DNA of 44,050 nt from Burkholderiales bacterium (GTDB lineage Bacteria; Pseudomonadota; Gammaproteobacteria; Burkholderiales; SG8-39), in contig JAHDYJ010000024.1 in the NCBI GenBank assembly GCA_023383795.1, positions 4,811 through 48,860 on the forward strand. Direction: 5' to 3'. Below the pieces are notes generated by a model that was not told the origin of the DNA, made no database searches, and saw nothing but the letters and a program-made list of their open reading frames with translations. The translations under genes and the position numbers were made by a program. The first letter of the stretch is position 1; each line of letters begins with the position of its first letter. Shown piece by piece: positions 17,605 through 28,100 of the stretch.

Positions 17605-19047
17605 CTAGCCGACGCGGATCGGCAGGTAGATGCGCGCGTCCTCGCGCTTGACCAGCACCGCGACGTGGCCCGCGGCCCCGGCCGCGAGCCGCCGCAGATC
17701 GTCGACGCTCTTCACGCTCTCGCCGTTCAGCGCGAGGATCACGTCGCCCTGGCGCACGCCGGCCCTGGCCGCCGGCCCCTCGGCCGCCTCGACCACGACG
17801 CCGCCCTCGACTCCGAGCTGCTTGCGCTCGGCCTCGCTCAGCGGCCGCACCGCGAGCCCGAGCTTGCCGGTCTGCGGCGAGCGCTCGCCGCCGGCCGCGG
17901 CGACGCGCTCGGCGGGCCACTCGCCGACCGTGGCGGAGAGCGTTCGCGCCGCGCCCTTGCGCCAGACTTGCATCGACACCGCGGTGCCGGGGCGGGTCTC
18001 GCCGATGATGCGCGGCAGCTGGATCGACTCGTCGACCGCGCGGCCGTCGACCGCGAGGATGATATCGCCGCCGCGCACGCCGGCCTCGTCGGCCGGGCTG
18101 CCCGGCTCGACCGCGCTCACCAGCGCGCCGCGCGCCTTGTCGAGCCCGAACGATTCGGCGAGCTCGGCGGTCACCGGCTGGATCGTCACGCCGAGCCGGC
18201 CGCGCTGGACCTTGCCGTACTTCAGCAGATCCTCCTTGATCTTCATCGCGGTCTCGATCGGGATCGCGAACGAGAGCCCCATGTAGCCGCCGGTCCGGCT
18301 GTAGATCTGCGAGTTGATGCCCACGACCTCGCCCGCCATGTTGAACAGCGGTCCGCCGGAGTTGCCCGGGTTGATGGCGACGTCGGTCTGGATGAACGGC
18401 ACGTAGCCCTCGCTCGGCAGCGCACGGCTCTTGGCGCTGACGATGCCCGCCGTGACGGTGTTGTCGAGCCCGAACGGCGAGCCGATCGCCGCCACCCACT
18501 CGCCGACCTCGAGCCGCGACGAGTCGCCGACCTTCACCGCGGGCAGGCCGTCGGCGTCGATCTTCACCAGCGCGACGTCGGTGCGGCGGTCGACGCCGAT
18601 CACCTTGGCCGTGAACTCGCGCTTGTCGGGGATGCGGACGATCACCTCGGCGGCGTCGGCGACCACGTGCGCGTTGGTGAGGATGTAGCCGTCCGGGCTG
18701 ATGATGAAGCCCGAGCCCACGCCCCGGCGCGGCATGGGCTGTCTCTCTTCGGGCAGCGGGATGCCGAAGCGCCGGAAGAACTCGCGCATCGGATCGCCCT
18801 GCTCGAGGGGCAGGTCGGGCGTCGCGGTGCGGACCCGCTGCGTGGTGCTGATGTTGACGACCGCCGGGCCCTGCGACTTCACCAGCGCGGTGAAGTCCGG
18901 CAGCGTGCGCGACGGCGCGGCGGCGCTCGCCGGCGCGGCGGCGTGCAGCGCGCGGATCGGCGCCAGGTCGGCGCCGAGCGCGCCGGCGAAGACGGCGACC
19001 GCCAGCACGGTGGAAATCGCGATCGCACGGGAGGTGCGTCTGTTCAT
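17605..19047 (-). CDS. degQ: Do-like periplasmic serine protease (DegQ/MucD type)
   Basis: This 480-residue HtrA-family protease/chaperone degrades misfolded envelope proteins. An N-terminal signal or anchor (residues 8-26) precedes an Ala-rich linker. The trypsin-like domain has triad His127 (TNAHVV), Asp157 (RTDVALVK) and Ser230 (GNSGGPL). Two PDZ domains follow, at about 275-365 and 385-475, with GLGV-type loops RGRLGVTI and KLGLAV. GAGGAG lies seven bases before the ATG. The upstream gap, shared with a divergent transporter, has a GTTACA half-site cluster that may be its operator. DegQ and MucD cannot be separated by sequence alone. Confidence 0.92.
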   Translation of the reverse strand: MNRRTSRAIAISTVLAVAVFAGALGADLAPIRALHAAAPASAAAPSRTLPDFTALVKSQGPAVVNISTTQRVRTATPDLPLEQGDPMREFFRRFGIPLPEERQPMPRRGVGSGFIISPDGYILTNAHVVADAAEVIVRIPDKREFTAKVIGVDRRTDVALVKIDADGLPAVKVGDSSRLEVGEWVAAIGSPFGLDNTVTAGIVSAKSRALPSEGYVPFIQTDVAINPGNSGGPLFNMAGEVVGINSQIYSRTGGYMGLSFAIPIETAMKIKEDLLKYGKVQRGRLGVTIQPVTAELAESFGLDKARGALVSAVEPGSPADEAGVRGGDIILAVDGRAVDESIQLPRIIGETRPGTAVSMQVWRKGAARTLSATVGEWPAERVAAAGGERSPQTGKLGLAVRPLSEAERKQLGVEGGVVVEAAEGPAARAGVRQGDVILALNGESVKSVDDLRRLAAGAAGHVAVLVKREDARIYLPIRVG

Positions 19048-19130
19048 TTGCGGTCTCCTCGGGAACGATGCGGAACCTTGTGCGCGATTCGGCAGCGCGG
19101 ACCGCGCGGGGTTCCGCTCACCAACAGTTC

Positions 19131-19156
19131 GTTACAGCCTGTAACAGTCCGTTACA
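19131..19156. promoter_or_regulatory. GTTACA half-site cluster between degQ and the MFS gene (candidate operator)
   Basis: GTTACA at 19131-19136 and TGTAAC at 19140-19145 form an inverted pair with a three-base spacer. A third GTTACA is at 19151-19156, exactly 20 bases from the first. The cluster is 84 bases upstream of degQ and 72 bases upstream of the transporter. Spacing in helical turns is typical of OmpR-family response-regulator sites; the family of the binding protein is inferred. Confidence 0.5.
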
Positions 19157-19227
19157 CCTGGACCGGGAGACCTCGCCGCGCTGCAGAGGGCGCGCCCGGG
19201 TCCGGTAAGATCCGCGCCGGGGGCGCG

Positions 19228-20532
19228 ATGGCGGACGGATCCACGGGGGAGGTGCCGCGGGCGGCGGAGCCCGGCGAAGCGCCGCAGGCGGCGGCGATCA
19301 CGCTCGGGCGGGGCATGCTGATCCTGCGCGTGTTCGTGCCGTTCGCGTGCGGCTATTACCTCTCCTATCTCTACCGCACGGTCAACGCGGTCATCGCGCC
19401 GGACCTCGTGCGCGACCTCGCGCTCGACGCGGGCCGGCTCGGGCTGCTCACCTCCACCTACTTCCTCGCATTCGGCCTCTTCCAGCTGCCGCTCGGGATC
19501 CTGCTCGACCGCTTCGGTCCGCGCCGCGTGGACGCAGCGCTGCTCGCGGTCGCCGGGGTGGGCGCGCTCCTGTTCGCGCTCAGCCGCGAGTTCGGCGCGC
19601 TCGTCGTCGCCCGCGCGCTGATCGGCTTCGGCGTGTCGGCCGCGCTGATGGCCTCGATGAAGGCGTTCACGCTGTGGTTCCCGCTCTCGCGCCTCGCCTC
19701 GCTCAACGGCTGGGTGATGGCGATCGGCGGGCTCGGCGCGCTGTCCGCGTCCGTCCCGGTCGAGGCCGCGCTGCGGATCACCGACTGGCGCGGGGTGTTC
19801 GAGGTCCTCGCGGCGACCACCTTGCTCGCCGCGGGTGCGATCATGCTCCTCGTGCCCGAGCGCGCGGCACCGGGGGGCGGCGAGCGGCTCGGCGCGATGC
19901 TGCGCGGCATCGCCGCAGTGTTCGGCGACGCCGCCTTCTGGCGGATCGCCGCGATCTGCATGACGGTGCAGGCGGCCTTCCTCTCGGTGGGCGGACTCTG
20001 GGTCGCGCCGTGGCTGCTCGACGTCGCGGGACTGGCCCGCGGGACCGTGGCGACCTACCTGCTGGTCTTCGCGGTCGCAATGACCGCCGGATTCGCGTTC
20101 TTCGGCAGCGCCGCCGACCGCCTGGAGAGCGCCGGCTGGGGCGCCGCACGCCTCTTCGTGATCGGCGCGGTGGCGTCGACCGCCGGCCTGGCGCTCATCG
20201 CGCTCGGCGTGACCCGCGGCGCGCTTGCAGTCTGGATCATCGTCTACTTCGCCAGTCCGGCCTCGGCGCTCTCGTACGCGATGCTTTCGCGCCGCTATCC
20301 GCGCGCGCAGGCCGGGCGCGTCACCACCGCGCTCAACTTCGTGGTGTTCGCCGCCGCGTTCGCCGCGCAGTGGGGCATCGGCGCGATCGTGAACCGCTGG
20401 CCGGCGGTCGACGGCGTCTATCCGCTCCCCGCCTACCGCGCGGCGTTCGGCGCGTGCGTCGCGCTCGAGATCGCCGCGCTCGCATGGTGGCTCGTGCCGC
20501 GGTCCGACGCCGCACGCCGGCGAAGCGGCTAA
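19228..20532 (+). CDS. MFS transporter
   Basis: This 434-residue protein has twelve hydrophobic segments and a central cytoplasmic loop near residue 215. It belongs to the major facilitator superfamily. The motif-A region between helices 2 and 3 reads GILLDRFGPRRVD. Helix 1 (FACGYYLSYLYRTVNAVIAPDL) resembles the nitrate/sugar-phosphate-like MFS_1 branch. The first 28 residues are soluble. The ATG at 19228 is chosen as the first in-frame ATG before the hydrophobic core. Substrate is unknown. The gene is divergent from degQ and 41 bases before greB. Confidence 0.85.
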   Translation: MADGSTGEVPRAAEPGEAPQAAAITLGRGMLILRVFVPFACGYYLSYLYRTVNAVIAPDLVRDLALDAGRLGLLTSTYFLAFGLFQLPLGILLDRFGPRRVDAALLAVAGVGALLFALSREFGALVVARALIGFGVSAALMASMKAFTLWFPLSRLASLNGWVMAIGGLGALSASVPVEAALRITDWRGVFEVLAATTLLAAGAIMLLVPERAAPGGGERLGAMLRGIAAVFGDAAFWRIAAICMTVQAAFLSVGGLWVAPWLLDVAGLARGTVATYLLVFAVAMTAGFAFFGSAADRLESAGWGAARLFVIGAVASTAGLALIALGVTRGALAVWIIVYFASPASALSYAMLSRRYPRAQAGRVTTALNFVVFAAAFAAQWGIGAIVNRWPAVDGVYPLPAYRAAFGACVALEIAALAWWLVPRSDAARRRSG

Positions 20533-20573
20533 GATGACGCCATGGCGGCCCTAGTGCACGAGAGGTGGCGACG

Positions 20574-21152
<579 letters not shown>

Positions 21153-21155
21153 CGC

Positions 21156-21177
21156 CTGTCGCCTTGCAGGCGGACAG
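21156..21177. terminator. Hairpin between convergent greB and the M16 gene (terminator candidate)
   Basis: CTGTCGCC pairs with GGCGGACAG around loop TTGCA with one bulged G, in the 35-base gap of two convergent genes. There is no T-run on either side, so it may act with Rho or only protect RNA ends. Confidence 0.4.
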
Positions 21178-21187
21178 CGCGGCCGCG

Positions 21188-23944
21188 CTAGTTCGAGGGC
21201 TGGTCGCGCGGCGTGCCGGCGAGCCGGGTGAAGTCGCCGGCCTTCACCTCGGTCAGGTTCCCGACGTCGAGCCGGCGCCGCAGCGCGTCGCGGATCCCGG
21301 CCGGCGTGAGCGCGGCGATGCGCGCCTCGAACTCGATGTCCCACGCGAACGTGCGGCCGAGCTCGAGGTAGCGGCAGAGCCGCGCGGCGAGCGCGGCGTC
21401 GGAGTTCCGCGCGAGGTGGCGGCGCTTGAGCAGGCCCTTCTTCGCGTTCTCGACCTCCTCCGCGGCGAAGCCTTCGTCGAGCGCGCGCCGGATCTCCTCG
21501 CGCACGGCCTGCTCGAGCTTCGCCCGGTTCTGCGGCGCGTAGATCGCGGTGATCCCGAACTCGCCGACCGCGTCGTGCGAGCCGGCGGTCAGCCACGAGC
21601 CGACGCTGTACGAGAGCCCGTCGGTCTCGCGGATGCGGCGCCAGAGCCGCGAGTCGGACGAGCCGCCGAGCAGATAGTTGCCGAGCACCAGCGCGGCGAA
21701 CTCGGGGTCGTCGTCGCGCAGCCTGAGGTTGAGGCCGGCGCGGTAGATCGCGTTGGCCTTGTCCGGCGTCTCGATCACGCGGTCGATCGGCGGCGCATCG
21801 AAGTAGCGCGCCGGGATGCGCGCGTACGGCGAGGGGGTCTTCCACTCGCCGAACAGCCGCGCGACGAGCGGCGCGATCTCGCCCGGATCGAAGTCGCCCA
21901 CCACGGCGAGCTCGCTGTGCGTGGCGCCGAGGAAGTCGGCGTGGCAGCGCCGCACGTCATCCAGGGTGACGGCGCGGATCTGCGCGGCGCGCTCGTCGAG
22001 CGTCGGCGTGTAGTGCCAGTGCCCCGGCGGATAGGGCGCGAGGTGGCGGTTGATCGTGAGCCCGGCGAGCGCCGACGGATCGCTGCGCTGGCCGTCGATC
22101 GACGTGAGCAGGGAATGCTTGATCTGCTCGAACTCGCTCTCGGGGAACGAGGGCTCGCGCAGCATCTCGGCGGTCAGCTTCAGCGCCTCGGCGAGATTCT
22201 CGCGCACCGTGTCGATCGTCGCGCCGTCGGTGCCGACGCTCACGTTGGCGCGCAGCCGGTCGAGCGCGTCGCGCAGCTCCGCGCGGCTGTGGTGCCGCGT
22301 GCCCCGCGCCAGCATGGCGCTCGCGATCGAGCAGGCGGTGCTGCGACCGGTCGTGCTCTGCTCGTCGCCCCAGTGCAGCACGAGCGCCGCGTTCACCTTG
22401 CCGCCGCGGGTGCGCTTGGGCAGCATCGCGAGCTTCATCCCGCCGGGCAGCTCGCGGCGGACGAGCCGCGCCTCGAGGTTGCCCGGCGTCGGGTCGAAGG
22501 CCTCGCCGGCGGCGACGCCGGCGGTGTCCGCGAAGTCCTTGAGCATCGCGGTGACGTCCGGCGCCGCCGGAATGGCGACGCGCTCCGGCTGGTCGCGCGG
22601 CACGAAGATGCCCAGCGTGCGGTTGGCCGGGCGCAGATAGGTCACGGCCGCGCGCTGCACCTCCTCGCGGGTCACCTGGGCGACGCGGTCGCGGAACCAG
22701 AAGAGCAGCCGCCAGTCGCCCATCGCGACGAACTCGGAGAGCGTGATGGCGAGCGCGCGCGAGTCGGAGAGCAGGTTCTCGATGTCGTTCTGGATCTTCA
22801 GGCGTGCGCGCTCCACCTCGGCGTCGGTGATCGGCTGGTCGGCGAAGCCCTCGAGCACGCCGAGCAGGGCGTCGCGCGCCGCGTCGAGCGACTGATCCTT
22901 GCCGAGCGCCGCGCCGAAGTAGACCGATCCCGCCTCGCGCGTCTGCCGGTCGTTGCCGAACGTCGCCGTCGCCTTGCCGGACTCCACCAGCGCCTTGTGC
23001 AGCCGGCCGGACGGCTGCTGCGTCAGGGCGAGGGTCAGCAGCTCGACCGCGGCGAATTCGGGATGCGTGCCCGGGGGCGCGTGGTACATGGCGCTCACGA
23101 GCTGCACGTCGCCGACCCGGCGCAGCACGACCTGGCGCTCGCCGTCCTGCGGCGGCTCGACGGTGTAGGTGTTCACGAGCCGCCGCGACGGCCGCGGGAT
23201 CGCGCCGAAGGCGTCGACGACGAGCGCCAGCGCCTTCTGCGGCTCGAACCGGCCCGCGATCACGAGCGTCGCGTTGTCGGGCTGGTAATAGCGCCGGTAG
23301 AACGCCTGCAGGCGCTCGATCGGGACGTTCTCGATGTCCGAGCGGGTGCCGATTACCGAGCGGCCGTAGTTGTGCCAGTGGTAGGCGGTGCCGATCATGC
23401 GGTCGCGCAGGAGTCCGAACGGGCTGTTCTCGCCCGACTCGAACTCGTTGCGCACCACCGTCATCTCGCTCTCGAGGTCGGCCTTCGACACGCGCGAGTT
23501 GACCATCCGGTCGGCCTCGAGCGCGAGCATCGCCGCGAGATTGTCCTCGCTGGCGGGGAAGGTCCCGAAGTAGTTCGTCCGGTCGAACGACGTCGTGCCG
23601 TTGTAGCGCACGCCGCGCTTCAGGAACTCGCCCTTGACGTTCGGGTGGCGCGGCGTGCCCTTGAACAGCATGTGCTCGAGCAGGTGCGCCATGCCGCGCT
23701 CGCCGTAGTCCTCGTGGCGGGAGCCGACGAGGTAGGTGATGTTGATCGTGATCGTGTCCTGCGAGGCGTCCGGCGTCAGCAGCACCTGCAGCCCGTTCGG
23801 CAGGCGGTACTCGGTGATGCCCGCGACCGTCGGGCCTTGCGTGACGCCGGCGGGCAGCGCGGCCGCCGCGGCTCCGCACAGCGGGACGAGGAGGGCGGCG
23901 AGAAGAAGGGCGAACGCGCGGATCGTCCGGCGGGATCGTTCCAT
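21188..23944 (-). CDS. Periplasmic M16-family zinc metalloprotease
   Basis: This 918-residue protein is of the pitrilysin type. A signal peptide (about residues 1-29, ending GAAAAA) directs it to the periplasm. The inverted zinc motif HLLEH (H87, E90, H91) is complete, and the third ligand is E167, at the canonical 76-residue distance. A second M16 half, about residues 475-900, lacks the motif, as is normal for two-domain members where it forms the other half of the chamber. The ATG at 23944 fits the signal peptide; an upstream ATG in frame would hide it. It is the last gene after azlC-azlD on this strand, 49 bases from azlD. Substrate is unknown. Confidence 0.9.
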   Translation of the reverse strand: MERSRRTIRAFALLLAALLVPLCGAAAAALPAGVTQGPTVAGITEYRLPNGLQVLLTPDASQDTITINITYLVGSRHEDYGERGMAHLLEHMLFKGTPRHPNVKGEFLKRGVRYNGTTSFDRTNYFGTFPASEDNLAAMLALEADRMVNSRVSKADLESEMTVVRNEFESGENSPFGLLRDRMIGTAYHWHNYGRSVIGTRSDIENVPIERLQAFYRRYYQPDNATLVIAGRFEPQKALALVVDAFGAIPRPSRRLVNTYTVEPPQDGERQVVLRRVGDVQLVSAMYHAPPGTHPEFAAVELLTLALTQQPSGRLHKALVESGKATATFGNDRQTREAGSVYFGAALGKDQSLDAARDALLGVLEGFADQPITDAEVERARLKIQNDIENLLSDSRALAITLSEFVAMGDWRLLFWFRDRVAQVTREEVQRAAVTYLRPANRTLGIFVPRDQPERVAIPAAPDVTAMLKDFADTAGVAAGEAFDPTPGNLEARLVRRELPGGMKLAMLPKRTRGGKVNAALVLHWGDEQSTTGRSTACSIASAMLARGTRHHSRAELRDALDRLRANVSVGTDGATIDTVRENLAEALKLTAEMLREPSFPESEFEQIKHSLLTSIDGQRSDPSALAGLTINRHLAPYPPGHWHYTPTLDERAAQIRAVTLDDVRRCHADFLGATHSELAVVGDFDPGEIAPLVARLFGEWKTPSPYARIPARYFDAPPIDRVIETPDKANAIYRAGLNLRLRDDDPEFAALVLGNYLLGGSSDSRLWRRIRETDGLSYSVGSWLTAGSHDAVGEFGITAIYAPQNRAKLEQAVREEIRRALDEGFAAEEVENAKKGLLKRRHLARNSDAALAARLCRYLELGRTFAWDIEFEARIAALTPAGIRDALRRRLDVGNLTEVKAGDFTRLAGTPRDQPSN

Positions 23945-23993
23945 CGGGGCGGTCTCGCTCCGGCAAGGGTTGCTCGGCCGCAATTCTACCCGG

Positions 23994-24323
23994 TCAGGCG
24001 GCCAGGATCGCGCGCGCGGCGTACAGGACGAGCATTCCGGCAAGGATGGTCGCGAGCGTGCTGCGGGTCCGGGCGGCGACCAGGATGGCGGCGACGGCGG
24101 CGATCGGCTTGGGGTCGCCGAGGCCCCAGGCCGGCGCGCCCCCGGCCATGGCGATCTCGGGGGCCACGAGCGCGGTGAAGACCGCGGCCGGAACGAAGCG
24201 CAGTCCGCGCTGGACGTACGCCGGCAGCACGATGCGGTGCAGCCACAGGATGAACGAAGCGCGGGTGCCGAAGCTCGTCGCCGCGAGCAGCCCGATCAGC
24301 AGCCAGGCGGTCAGCGGGTCCAT
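23994..24323 (-). CDS. azlD: Branched-chain amino acid exporter small subunit (AzlD)
   Basis: This 109-residue membrane protein has four hydrophobic helices. Family signatures are TSFGTRASFILWL and GLRFVPAAVFTALVAPE. With AzlC it forms the two-part exporter of branched-chain amino acids or analogues (YgaZ/YgaH type). Its start overlaps the azlC stop by 13 bases, so translation is probably coupled. Confidence 0.88.
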   Translation of the reverse strand: MDPLTAWLLIGLLAATSFGTRASFILWLHRIVLPAYVQRGLRFVPAAVFTALVAPEIAMAGGAPAWGLGDPKPIAAVAAILVAARTRSTLATILAGMLVLYAARAILAA

Positions 24324-24994
24324 CGTTCGACGGCCATCCCGGCCGCGACGCCCGCGACCGCCGCGGCGATCAGGCCCAGGCGGAACGGCAGCCCGCTCGC
24401 CGCGAGCGCCGCCGCCCCGGCGGCGAGCGCGGCCGCTCCGCCGGCGCGGTCGCGCACCGACGCCACCGCGAGCGCGACGAACGTGAGCACCACCACGAAC
24501 TCGAGCGACCAGCTCGCCGGGATTCCTGCGCCGACCACGATTCCCGCGCACGCGGCGGCCTGCCAGGTCACCCAGATCGCCGTGCATGCGCCCATGAAGT
24601 ACTGGGCGTGTCCGGCGTCGTGCGGTCGCGCCCCGATGCGCGCGATGGCGTGCGCGTAGCCGTTGTCGGAGAGGAAGTAGGCCGCGATCCAGCGCGACCG
24701 CGGCGAGAGCACCCGCAGATGCGGCGCGAGCGAGAGGCTGTACAGCACGAACCGGAGGTTGAGGATCAGCCCGGCGGCGGCGACCACCGCGAGCGGCGTG
24801 CCGACCGCGGCGAGCTGCAGCGCGGCGAGCTGCGCGGTGCCCGCGTACACGATGAACGACATCGCGACCGCGAGCCAGGGCGAAAGCCCCGCGCCGATCA
24901 TGGCCACGCCGCTGATCGCGCCGAACGCGGCGACGCCCGGAAGCACCGGCAGACATGCGCGGAGACCCGCGAGGAAATGCGTGGAGATCGGCAC
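24311..24994 (-). CDS. azlC: Branched-chain amino acid exporter large subunit (AzlC)
   Basis: This 227-residue permease has about five to seven membrane helices. Signatures are AFGAISGVAMIGAGLSPW, FIVYAGTAQLAALQL and NLRFVLYSLSLAP, all typical of AzlC/YgaZ. I chose the GTG at 24994, giving MPISTHFLAGLRA and a normal family length. Upstream in-frame codons encode an Arg-rich stretch that does not look like part of the protein, and no ATG is available between. GAGG lies 12 bases upstream, which is long. The gene is divergent from the large sensor kinase across 178 bases. Confidence 0.85.
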   Translation of the reverse strand: MPISTHFLAGLRACLPVLPGVAAFGAISGVAMIGAGLSPWLAVAMSFIVYAGTAQLAALQLAAVGTPLAVVAAAGLILNLRFVLYSLSLAPHLRVLSPRSRWIAAYFLSDNGYAHAIARIGARPHDAGHAQYFMGACTAIWVTWQAAACAGIVVGAGIPASWSLEFVVVLTFVALAVASVRDRAGGAAALAAGAAALAASGLPFRLGLIAAAVAGVAAGMAVERWTR

Positions 24995-25172
24995 GGCGGC
25001 GCGAGACCTCGGGGGCCGGCGGCAGCCGATCCCGGGGCGCGGGATTGTACCGAAACCGGACCGGCGCCGCCGACCCTCGCGGGCGCCGTGCCGAGCGACG
25101 TGCAAATTCGGGCACGTCCGGGACCTTCGATGCGTTGCTTCGGCACGCTCCCGACTGATCTAATGTCGCCCT

Positions 25173-28100
25173 ATGCCCGGCATGCCGCCGACCGCCGCGG
25201 ACCCAGCACACGGCCTCGCGTGGCGCGCGGGCCCGCTCGTGCGGCATCCGGCGACCGTCATGGTCGCGGCCTGCGTGCTGGTCGCGCTCGTGTGGGCCGC
25301 GGTGCTGGCGTCGGCGTCCGCGGGAAGGGCCGGCGCCGCAGCACCGGACGCGCTGGCGGTCGCCGCCGCCGCGATCGTCTCGCTTGCGCTGATCGCCGCC
25401 GGCTGGATCGGGTGGCGCTGGCTCGACCAGGTGGCCCGTGTGAGCGAAGCGCTCGACGCGCGCGACCTGCCGTCGGGCGCGGCCGGCTGGCAGGCGCGCC
25501 TCGCCGCCATCGATGCGCTGCGCGAGAGCCACCTGCAGCTGCGCGCGCTGCTCGACACGATGGCCGAAGGGCTGACGCTGCGCAGCGCGCCGGACGGCCG
25601 GCTGCTCTATCACAACGCTTCCGCGCTGCGGATCCTCGGCATCGCGCCCGCCGATGCCGCCGGGGGATGGGGCGTGCCGCCCGTCGGGTGGGAGGCGTGC
25701 GACGAGGACGGCCGCCCGCTCGCGCCGGACGCGCTGCCGACCGTGATCGCCCTGCGCACCGGCGCGCCGTGCCGCGACCGGGTGACGGGGCTGAAGCGAC
25801 CCGACGGAAGTCTGATGTGGCTCTCGTGGAACGCAACGCCGCTCTTCCGCGGCGGGGCGTCCAGCGCCTACGCGGTGCTCACGACGTTCAGCGACGTCAC
25901 GTCCCTCAAGTCGGCGGTGCTCGCGGCGCGCGAATCGCAGCGCTCGATCGAGGCGCTGGTCGACAACGTCGCGGGGGTCGTCTATCGCGTGCGCTGGGGG
26001 ACGCCGCCGCGGCCGCTCTACGTGAGCGACGGGATGGAGCGGCTGAGCGGTCGCCACGCGCAGGAGTTCCTGGCCGCCGAGGGGGTCTACCGCAACGAGA
26101 TCGTCGCCAGCGCCGCGGACCGCGCGCGCCTGGACGCGGCGGTGGCCGAAGGGATCGGCACCGGCGGCCGCTACGAGCTCGAGTACCGCATCCGCTGCGC
26201 GGACGGCGCGCTGAAGTGGGTGCTCGACCGCGGGCGCGTCGTCGCCGACGAGGCCGGCGCGCCGGTGGTCGAGGGCCTCATCACCGACATCACCGCGCGC
26301 AAGGCCGTCGAGGACGCGCTGCTCGCGCGCTCCGAGCAGCTGCAGGTGATCCTCGACAGCATCGACCAGGGGCTCACGCTGCGCGATGCCGCCGGCCGGA
26401 TGATCGCGTGGAACCGGCGCTTCCTCGAGCTCTGGGACCTGCCGGCGGAGGCGATCCGCGAGGGCATCACGATGGAGGAGGTGTTGCGACTGCTCGCGGC
26501 CAGAGGCGAGTACGGCCCCGGGGATCCGGAGCGCCACGTGCGCGAACGACTGGCGTGCATGGGCGGCGCGCGGGCGCTCGTCTACGAGTGGGCGCGGCCG
26601 GACGGCACCGTCCTCGAGGTGCAGCAGAGCCCGACGCCGTCGGGCGGGCTCGTGCGGGTGCACACCGACGTCACCGCGCGCCGCCGGGCCGAGGCGGCGC
26701 TGCGCGAGAGCGAGAGCCGGTACCGGATGCTCTTCGACGCGAACCCGAGCCCGATGCTCGTGTTCGACGCCGCCTCCTACCGGATTCTCGCCGTGAACCA
26801 GGCGGCGATCGACGAGTACGGCTACAGCCGCGAGGAGTTCCTCGGCATGACGCTCGCCGACCTGCGCGACCCGGCCGAGTGGCAACGGGTGTCCGCGGAG
26901 ATCCGCGCGCGCCCTGAGCACGCACGGGTCGTGCTCGACCTGCGGCACCGGCGCAAGGACGGCATCGAGATGGAGGTCGTCGTGCGCTCGCATCCGCTCG
27001 ATCTCGGCGGGCGCCGGGCGCGCGTCGCCCTCATGCACGACGTCACCGACCGCAAGCGCGCCGAGCGCGAGATCGCCGGGAAGAACGCCCAGCTCGAGGC
27101 GATCCTGGAGAACATGGCGCAGGGCGTCTCGATGTGGGACGGGCGCCTGCGGCTGATCGCGTGGAACCGGCGCTACGAGCAGCTGTTCCGCTTCGCCGAC
27201 GGCCTGCTGCGCCCGGAGCTCGCGCTGGCGGACGTCTGCCGCGCGATGGCCGCGCGCGGCGACCTCGGGAGCGAGGATCCCGCGGGCCGCGCCGAGCGGC
27301 TCGTCGGCGAGCTGAGCGGGCGCGAGGCGCACCTGCGCGAGCTCACGCTCGGCGACGGGCGCATCCTCGAGGTCCGCTCGGTGCCGCTGGCGGACGGGGG
27401 CAGCCTGCACACGGTCGCCGACGTCACCGACCGGCGCCGCGCCGAGCAGGCGATCCGGCGCAAGTCGGACGAGCTCGAGTCGGTGCTCGACAACATGGCC
27501 GACGGCGTCGTGATGCTCGACTCCGAGCTGCGGCTCGCCGCGTGGAACCGCCGCTACTGCGAGCTGTTCGGCATTCCGGATTCGGCCGTGCGCGCCGGCA
27601 TGGGCTACGCGGAGCTCACGCGCTACTACGATGGCGGCGAGGCCGGCGAGATCGACGTCGAGGAGACCGCGCGGCTGCGCGCGTCGGTGGCGCAGGGGGG
27701 CATCGCGTACTCGCGCGAGATCCGCGGCCCGCGCGGCAGGATCGTGGACATGCGGTCGGTGCCCGCGCCGGCGGGCGGCACGCTGCGCACGTACACCGAC
27801 GTGACCGAGCGCAGGCGCGCGGAGGACGCGCTGCGCAAGCGCCACGAGCTCGAATCGCTGATCCTCTCGATCTCCGCGCGCTTCATGGCGCTCAACCCGG
27901 AGGCGACCGACCGCGCCGTGGAGGAGGCCCTCGCACGCGTCGGCACCTTCGTCGGCGCCGACCGCTGCTTCGTCACCGAGATCGAGGAGGGCGGCCGCGC
28001 GTACATCCGCCGGTTCGAGTGGTGCGCCGCCGGGATCGATCCGGCGCCGCAGACGCGCGAGCGGCTGCCGGTGGATCTGGCGCGCGCCGCCTGGCGGCCG

